Below, one piece after another: positions 5,804-9,510 of a stretch of DNA of 9,510 bases; within the stretch, counting starts at the first letter, position 1; every line of letters starts with the position of its first letter. Origin of the DNA: Planctomycetota bacterium (GTDB lineage: Bacteria > Planctomycetota > Phycisphaerae > UBA1845 > CAIVHJ01); assembly GCA_022573485.1 (NCBI GenBank), contig JACZTW010000141.1:1-9510 (forward strand), given 5' to 3'. A program made the translations under genes and the position numbers. The notes under the pieces were generated by a model. The model saw only the letters and a program-made list of their open reading frames with translations, had not been told where the DNA came from and ran no database searches.

Positions 5804-7192
5804 CTACTCTTCGGCCTCCAGGGCCGGTGCGCCGCTCAGGCGGATTTGCTTTGGAGGGACGGCGTGCTCGTCGACGAGGTAACGGCTGACAACTTCGGCG
5901 GCGAGGCGGTGGCCATCGGCGGACCAGTGTGTGTCGTCCGGCCAATAGAGCATCGCGCCGTGCTCGGCCTGGGCCACGAACGGGCCGGTCAAGTCAACAT
6001 ACGCGACATCCCTTGAGATGCCCGCGATCATCTTCCCCAGCCGATGCGGCAGATCGCCGGGCTGCCCAAGACGCCGGCGCAAGCCCGAATCGATCTCGCA
6101 GAACCGGCCGTAGACGCGGTACTTCGTCGGCACGAACACGAAGACAAGCTGAATTCCTGCATCCCTGCACACCGCGTGCGTTTGTTCCAGCGTCGCACGG
6201 AGATCGTCCAGGCAGTTCGTTCCGCACGGGATTTCATCTTCACAGCCATAGAAGAAGTACATTGGCCGGGCCTCGCCCGTTGCGGGGCGGAACGTGGCGG
6301 CGACGTCTTCATATGCGACGGACTTGCCGGCGTATGGCCTGACGAGTTCCTTGGCGAGCGTCAGAGCGCTGCGCGTGAAGCTCCGCTTGCCGAACGAATG
6401 GAGCGACTTGACGTGGGCGGCCCAGTTGGCCCTCGCGTGATCATAGCGCCGCATGTCGCCGAAGTCGTTGCCCTCGAAGAAAGTCCACACGCAGACCGTT
6501 GGCTGAAGCGGCAGGCCAAATCGCTTCAGGACCGCCAGCTCCTGCTGCGGGCCGTAGCCGCGCTGGGCGAGGTTGGCCACCGTGCGCTCCCGCGACTGTT
6601 GCAACTGCGCCGTGATTGTTTCGTTGGCCTGTACGAACGGCGCCCAAACGATCGAGTCACCGAGCACGATGATGTCTGCGCGGGTGAGGTCGGTCTCGTT
6701 GCGGAAGCCGTGCTGATCCGTGCGGTAGTCGTAGCGATACTCGCCGAGCGGCGGCAGATCCCAGATGCGGGCAATGTCGCCACCGCTCTGAGTGCCGGCC
6801 AGGCGATGGTGCGGCGCGAAGATCTGGATCAACTCGGGGTCGGGCCTGTTCAGCGGATGCGCCCGCCACGGGTTCTTGCGATCAAAGTTCGGGTCTTTGA
6901 GGACAAGTCGATAGTCAACCAAGCCCAGCATGGCCGGCGCTTCCAGCAGACCCAGGACCACGGCGAGCGATCCAGTCATGAGCACAAACCGCCGGCCGAT
7001 GACGGCCCGTGGCTGGCGCGACGCGACGAACACGATCCCCCACAGCAGCAGATAGGTAGCAGCGGCGTTCGCCAGGAGATGACGCATGCCCGACACCTCG
7101 GGCAGCCACAACACAGCCAGCCCGGAGACCCACGCGAGCAAACAGGCGCCCCGCACGATCCTATCGGTGATTCGGTTGGATTGCTGCTCCAT
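5804..7192 (-). CDS. Membrane-anchored SGNH hydrolase / AlgX-AlgJ-like protein
   Basis: A 462-residue protein of the GDSL/SGNH superfamily with an N-terminal membrane part. Three hydrophobic segments are visible at about residues 16-33, 38-57 and 69-92, followed by an extracytoplasmic-looking domain. SGNH motifs in order are IIVLGDSIVWA (nucleophile S180), NLAQRGYGP (the block II glycine region), FFEGNDFGD (N242) and DDTHWSADGH (D420, H422), the last close to the DxHW motif of polysaccharide O-acetyltransferases AlgX and AlgJ. C317, C323 and C327 may form disulfides. The role could be acetylation or deacylation of a surface polysaccharide; the acceptor is unknown. The start is ATG at 7192, with GTG immediately before it at 7195 and a weak GGGAT upstream. 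It converges on the PhyH gene and lies downstream of the HAD gene on the same strand, with a fold-back element between. Confidence 0.8.
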   Translation of the reverse strand: MEQQSNRITDRIVRGACLLAWVSGLAVLWLPEVSGMRHLLANAAATYLLLWGIVFVASRQPRAVIGRRFVLMTGSLAVVLGLLEAPAMLGLVDYRLVLKDPNFDRKNPWRAHPLNRPDPELIQIFAPHHRLAGTQSGGDIARIWDLPPLGEYRYDYRTDQHGFRNETDLTRADIIVLGDSIVWAPFVQANETITAQLQQSRERTVANLAQRGYGPQQELAVLKRFGLPLQPTVCVWTFFEGNDFGDMRRYDHARANWAAHVKSLHSFGKRSFTRSALTLAKELVRPYAGKSVAYEDVAATFRPATGEARPMYFFYGCEDEIPCGTNCLDDLRATLEQTHAVCRDAGIQLVFVFVPTKYRVYGRFCEIDSGLRRRLGQPGDLPHRLGKMIAGISRDVAYVDLTGPFVAQAEHGAMLYWPDDTHWSADGHRLAAEVVSRYLVDEHAVPPKQIRLSGAPALEAEE

Positions 7193-7510
7193 CACGACGA
7201 TCCCATGAGGATCCGATCTTGCGATTGGACCGCTCGGTCATTCCTGTTCGTCTATCGGAATCTGGGGCGAACAACCGAAGCGAATCCACTCGGCGATCGT
7301 TCGCTTTTCGCAGGGGAATTAGGCCACAAAGACACGAAGACATGAAGGAAATGGAGAATGGAGAATGGGGAAACGGCTTTCACATTCGGCGGAAGATCAA
7401 GCAGCGTGTTCTTCTTCCCCAATCCTCAATTCCCCATTCTTTATTCTCTTCGTGTCTTTGTGTCTTCGTGGCCTGAATTTCGGAGGTCGGGGTTCGCAAC
7501 AAATTGCAGA
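7193..7510. other. Gap between the SGNH and HAD genes
   Basis: A 318-bp gap without a believable gene. Bases 7317-7479 are a fold-back repeat element. The remaining 120 bp next to the SGNH gene show no clear promoter; a 26-codon minus-strand frame starting MTERSNRK has AGGA directly against its ATG and looks like noise. Confidence 0.5.
7317..7479. repeat. 163-bp fold-back element with imperfect inverted arms
   Basis: The left arm (7317 to about 7372) begins AATTAGGCCACAAAGACACG; the right arm (about 7411-7479), read on the other strand, begins AATTCAGGCCACGAAGACAC. Both then continue with GAAGACA/GACACGAAG units and GAATGG/AATGGGGA units, so the arms match over about 55-65 bp with a few substitutions and about 11 extra bases on the right. 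The unpaired centre is about 40 bp and includes a GGAATGG-like mini-repeat edge. In RNA it would form a long hairpin in the 3' part of the HAD transcript. GAAGACACGAAG-type repeats are dispersed in many environmental bacterial genomes. It has no coding content and may be a non-autonomous (MITE-like) element. Confidence 0.8.
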
Positions 7511-8188
7511 TCAGAGCACGGCCGATGCGAACGAGGGCAGATCGGGGAACTCGGCGATCGGCTGGGCCGAGTGCGTGTTCTCTTCGCAGCGACGGTTGAT
7601 CCACACGCAGGGAATGTTCAGCTCGTTGCACACCGCGATGTCGTGATACACGCTTTGAGCGACGTGCAAGACTTGATTCTTATTGAGTCTGGATTGCTCG
7701 AGCATCCTCTCGAAATGCGCCGGCCCCGGCTTGTAGTATTGCACGTCCTCGGCTGTTATGACGATGTCGAACTTGACGCCCAAGTGCCGGGCCGTCCGGG
7801 CAAACAGATCCCGATCAATGTTGGACAGCACGCCGAGCTTGTACTTCTCTCTGAGTCTTTCCAAGCCTTGAAGCGTATCGGCGAAGGGCTTCCAGTCCGG
7901 GAGCGAGTCGGCCAGCGCCGGCTTGGGGAGCGGTTTGACCCCGGCGGCGGTCAGCACGTCGGCCTCGGCCGCCGCGAGCACTTCACGGTAGGGTCGGTAC
8001 GCGGCGCTCTCGTGCAGCGCCTCTCGTTCGAGATAGAGGTCGAAGAACCGATCCTCCCACTCTCGCCCGGCCGACTGAAGTTGACGCTGGAGCGTCCCAC
8101 GGATGCCCGATTCCCAGTCAATCAATGTGCCGTAGCAATCGAAGGTGATCAATTCAAGTTCGGTCGTGTTCAGTGCGCCGGGGCCCAT
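7511..8188 (-). CDS. HAD-superfamily hydrolase, haloacid dehalogenase type II-like
   Basis: A 225-residue hydrolase of HAD subfamily IA. ITFDCYGTLIDW carries the nucleophile D17 (motif I), GVLSNIDRD has the motif II S122-N123, and YYKPGPAHFE the motif III lysine (K153). Motif IV reads HVAQSVYHD, with D183 but AQS where many members have GDS, a variant that does occur in this group. The cap follows motif I (about residues 25-100). L-2-haloacid dehalogenases share this layout, but phosphatase activity is at least as likely, so the substrate is open. An upstream in-frame ATG at 8239 would add 17 residues; I chose ATG at 8188 because AAGGAG lies eight bases before it. It is divergent from gyrA. 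Confidence 0.88.
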   Translation of the reverse strand: MGPGALNTTELELITFDCYGTLIDWESGIRGTLQRQLQSAGREWEDRFFDLYLEREALHESAAYRPYREVLAAAEADVLTAAGVKPLPKPALADSLPDWKPFADTLQGLERLREKYKLGVLSNIDRDLFARTARHLGVKFDIVITAEDVQYYKPGPAHFERMLEQSRLNKNQVLHVAQSVYHDIAVCNELNIPCVWINRRCEENTHSAQPIAEFPDLPSFASAVL

Positions 8189-8196
8189 GCGATTCG

Positions 8197-8202
8197 CTCC
8201 TT
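8197..8202 (-). promoter_or_regulatory. Shine-Dalgarno AAGGAG that sets the HAD start
   Basis: CTCCTT on the plus strand reads AAGGAG on the minus strand, eight bases before ATG at 8188. The longer alternative start at 8239 has no such site. Confidence 0.7.
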
Positions 8203-8215
8203 GTGAGTTTCGGAA

Positions 8216-8244
8216 ATGGTACCACGCAATCGGCCACATGTCGG
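8216..8244 (-). promoter_or_regulatory. Candidate promoter of the HAD gene
   Basis: On the minus strand CCGACA (8239-8244) and TACCAT (8216-8221) are separated by 17 bp; each matches four of six consensus positions. The leader would be about 20-25 nt, just enough for the AAGGAG site. It overlaps the codons of the rejected longer HAD start. Confidence 0.3.
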
Positions 8245-8255
8245 CATCTTGGAAC

Positions 8256-8284
8256 TGGATAGGCGCGCTGGAAAGCGTTAGAAT
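8256..8284 (+). promoter_or_regulatory. Candidate promoter of gyrA
   Basis: TGGATA (8256-8261), a 17-bp spacer and TAGAAT (8279-8284). The -10 matches five of six consensus positions and the -35 four. Transcription would start near 8291, giving a leader of about 50 nt. It stands back to back with the HAD promoter candidate, 11 bp between the two -35 boxes. Confidence 0.42.
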
Positions 8285-8343
8285 GTCATGCTGTTGCAGA
8301 CGACTTGGCGCGGTTCCAGTTTGAGACAGAAGGGCTGGTCTTC

Positions 8344-9510
8344 ATGGCGGATATCCCTGAAAAAATCATCGATCACCCGATCGTCGAGGAAATGGAGGAA
8401 TCGTACCTCACTTACTCGATGAGCGTCATCATGGCCCGGGCGCTGCCTGATGTGCGAGACGGGCTTAAGCCCTCGCAGCGGCGTATTCTGGTGGCGATGA
8501 ACGACTTGAACCTCGGCCCGCGCTCAGCCCATCGTAAGTGCGCCAAGATCGCGGGCGACACCTCGGGCAATTACCACCCGCATGGCGAGCAAGTGATCTA
8601 CCCCACGCTGGTTCGCATGGCCCAGTATTGGAACATGCGGCACCCGATGGTCGATGGTCAGGGCAACTTTGGCTCGATCGACGGCGACCCGCCGGCTGCG
8701 ATGCGGTACACCGAAGCGAGGTTGGCTGCGCCGGCTGTGGAGATGCTGGACGATTTGAAACTGGAAACAGTCGATTTCCAGCCCAACTACGACGAGACGC
8801 GCAGCGAGCCGACGGTGCTGCCGGCCAAGTTTCCGAATTTGATGGTCAACGGGTCGTCCGGCATCGCAGTCGGGATGGCCACCAACATGGCGCCGCACAA
8901 CCTGGGTGAAATCGTCGATGCCATTGTGTTGGTCATCGACAATCCCGAAGCGACCGTGGCCGACTTGATGAAAGTGGTTCCCGGCCCCGACTTCCCGACC
9001 GGCGGAACGATCTGCGGCCGGCGCGGCATTGTCGATGCCTATGTCACGGGGCGTGGGGCGCTGACCCTCCGGGGCAAGATTAATGTCGAGGAACGCAAGG
9101 GCGGGAAGTTGCGTCTCGTCATCAGCGAGATTCCTTATCAAGTTCTGCGCTCGACGATCGTGGAGAAGATCGCGGATAACATCAAGAGCGGGCGCATCAA
9201 GGATGCCATCGACGTCAACGATGCCTCGGACCGCAACCACCCGATCCGCATCGAGATCGATCTTCGCAAAGACGCCAACGCGGATGTGGTCATCAACCAA
9301 ATCTATCAATACACGCCGCTGCAATCCAATTTCCACATCGCCAACGTGGCGCTCGTCGGGCGGCAGCCGAAAACGCTCAGCCTCAAGCAATTGATCGACG
9401 AATATTTGCTGCATCGCAGAGAAGTCATCCGGCGACGGACGGCTTTTCTGATGCGCAAAGCGGCCCAGAAGGCCCACGTGCTCGAAGGCCTGATTCTGGC
9501 GCTCAGTGAC
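8344..9510 (+). CDS. gyrA: DNA gyrase subunit A (N-terminal part, runs off right edge)
   Basis: GyrA cuts and rejoins DNA in the A2B2 gyrase that introduces negative supercoils. The 389 visible codons cover the winged-helix and tower domains; the C-terminal beta-pinwheel with the GyrA box is outside the window. Visible signatures are SYLTYSMSVIMARALPDVRDGLKP (split here: residues 20-43), GNYHPHG (75-81) and AAMRYTEARL with the catalytic Y122, at the same number as in E. coli. The ATG at 8344 follows AAGGG by nine bases, and its product starts MADIPEKIIDHPIVEE. The sequence around 53-86 (NDLNLGPRS, IAGDTSGNYHPHGE) is the planctomycete form. Positions 83 and 87 are Gln and Pro instead of Ser and Asp. 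A ParC-type paralogue cannot be excluded without the C-terminus. Confidence 0.93.
   Translation, partial: MADIPEKIIDHPIVEEMEESYLTYSMSVIMARALPDVRDGLKPSQRRILVAMNDLNLGPRSAHRKCAKIAGDTSGNYHPHGEQVIYPTLVRMAQYWNMRHPMVDGQGNFGSIDGDPPAAMRYTEARLAAPAVEMLDDLKLETVDFQPNYDETRSEPTVLPAKFPNLMVNGSSGIAVGMATNMAPHNLGEIVDAIVLVIDNPEATVADLMKVVPGPDFPTGGTICGRRGIVDAYVTGRGALTLRGKINVEERKGGKLRLVISEIPYQVLRSTIVEKIADNIKSGRIKDAIDVNDASDRNHPIRIEIDLRKDANADVVINQIYQYTPLQSNFHIANVALVGRQPKTLSLKQLIDEYLLHRREVIRRRTAFLMRKAAQKAHVLEGLILALSD

Noticed and set aside
6044..7345. 433-codon plus-strand frame opposite the SGNH gene
   Set aside because: Antisense shadow in GC-rich DNA; the minus strand has complete SGNH motifs. Its end, GHKDTKT, is just the translated fold-back repeat.
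7358..8206. 282-codon plus-strand frame opposite the HAD gene
   Set aside because: It overlaps the HAD gene, which has all its motifs and a good ribosome binding site, and its first part is the translated fold-back element.
8524..9477. 317-codon minus-strand frame opposite gyrA
   Set aside because: gyrA motifs on the plus strand are unmistakable; the frame is a codon-bias shadow.

Overview
The window is 9.5 kb of GC-rich bacterial chromosome, most likely from a member of the Planctomycetota. The main clue is the GyrA N-terminus at the right end: its stretch around residues 53-86 (MNDLNLGPRS, then CAKIAGDTSGNYHPHGE) is the form I know from planctomycetes and not the proteobacterial one. TTG start codons and dispersed short GC-rich palindromes fit, but species and genus cannot be read from the window.

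Layout. (1) 1-675, minus strand: the 5' part of a secreted or membrane-anchored protein built from tandem Cys/His-rich repeats (CHxPxGN ... AHLxHGDxLGEC) with acidic Asp/Gly/Asn linkers; it runs off the left edge. (2) 676-1381: about 700 bp without a convincing long gene. It holds a good minus-strand promoter, an operator-like inverted repeat and a 29-codon ORF with a perfect Shine-Dalgarno, so it looks like a long leader for the repeat protein. (3) 1382-3078, plus strand: a two-gene cofactor operon, riboflavin synthase (ribE, TTG start) overlapping pdxA by ATGA. (4) 3091-3155: two identical REP-like palindromes, followed by 3174-5731, plus strand: a WaaP/Kdo-type lipopolysaccharide kinase, a GNAT acetyltransferase and a PhyH-like Fe(II)/2-oxoglutarate dioxygenase. 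(5) 5804-8188, minus strand: a membrane-anchored SGNH (AlgX/AlgJ-like) protein and a HAD hydrolase, separated by a 163-bp fold-back element. (6) 8189-8343: a divergent promoter region, then gyrA on the plus strand, open at the right edge.

How it fits together: ribE and pdxA are housekeeping cofactor genes (flavin and pyridoxal phosphate) and are probably translationally coupled. The kinase, acetyltransferase, dioxygenase and convergent SGNH protein could act together on a cell-surface glycan or lipid, but that is inference from family and proximity. HAD and gyrA share a short divergent promoter region. No rRNA, tRNA, CRISPR array, phage or transposase gene was seen. The most unusual items are the repeat protein with its alternating ABAB repeat pattern and long leader, and the non-coding repeat elements.
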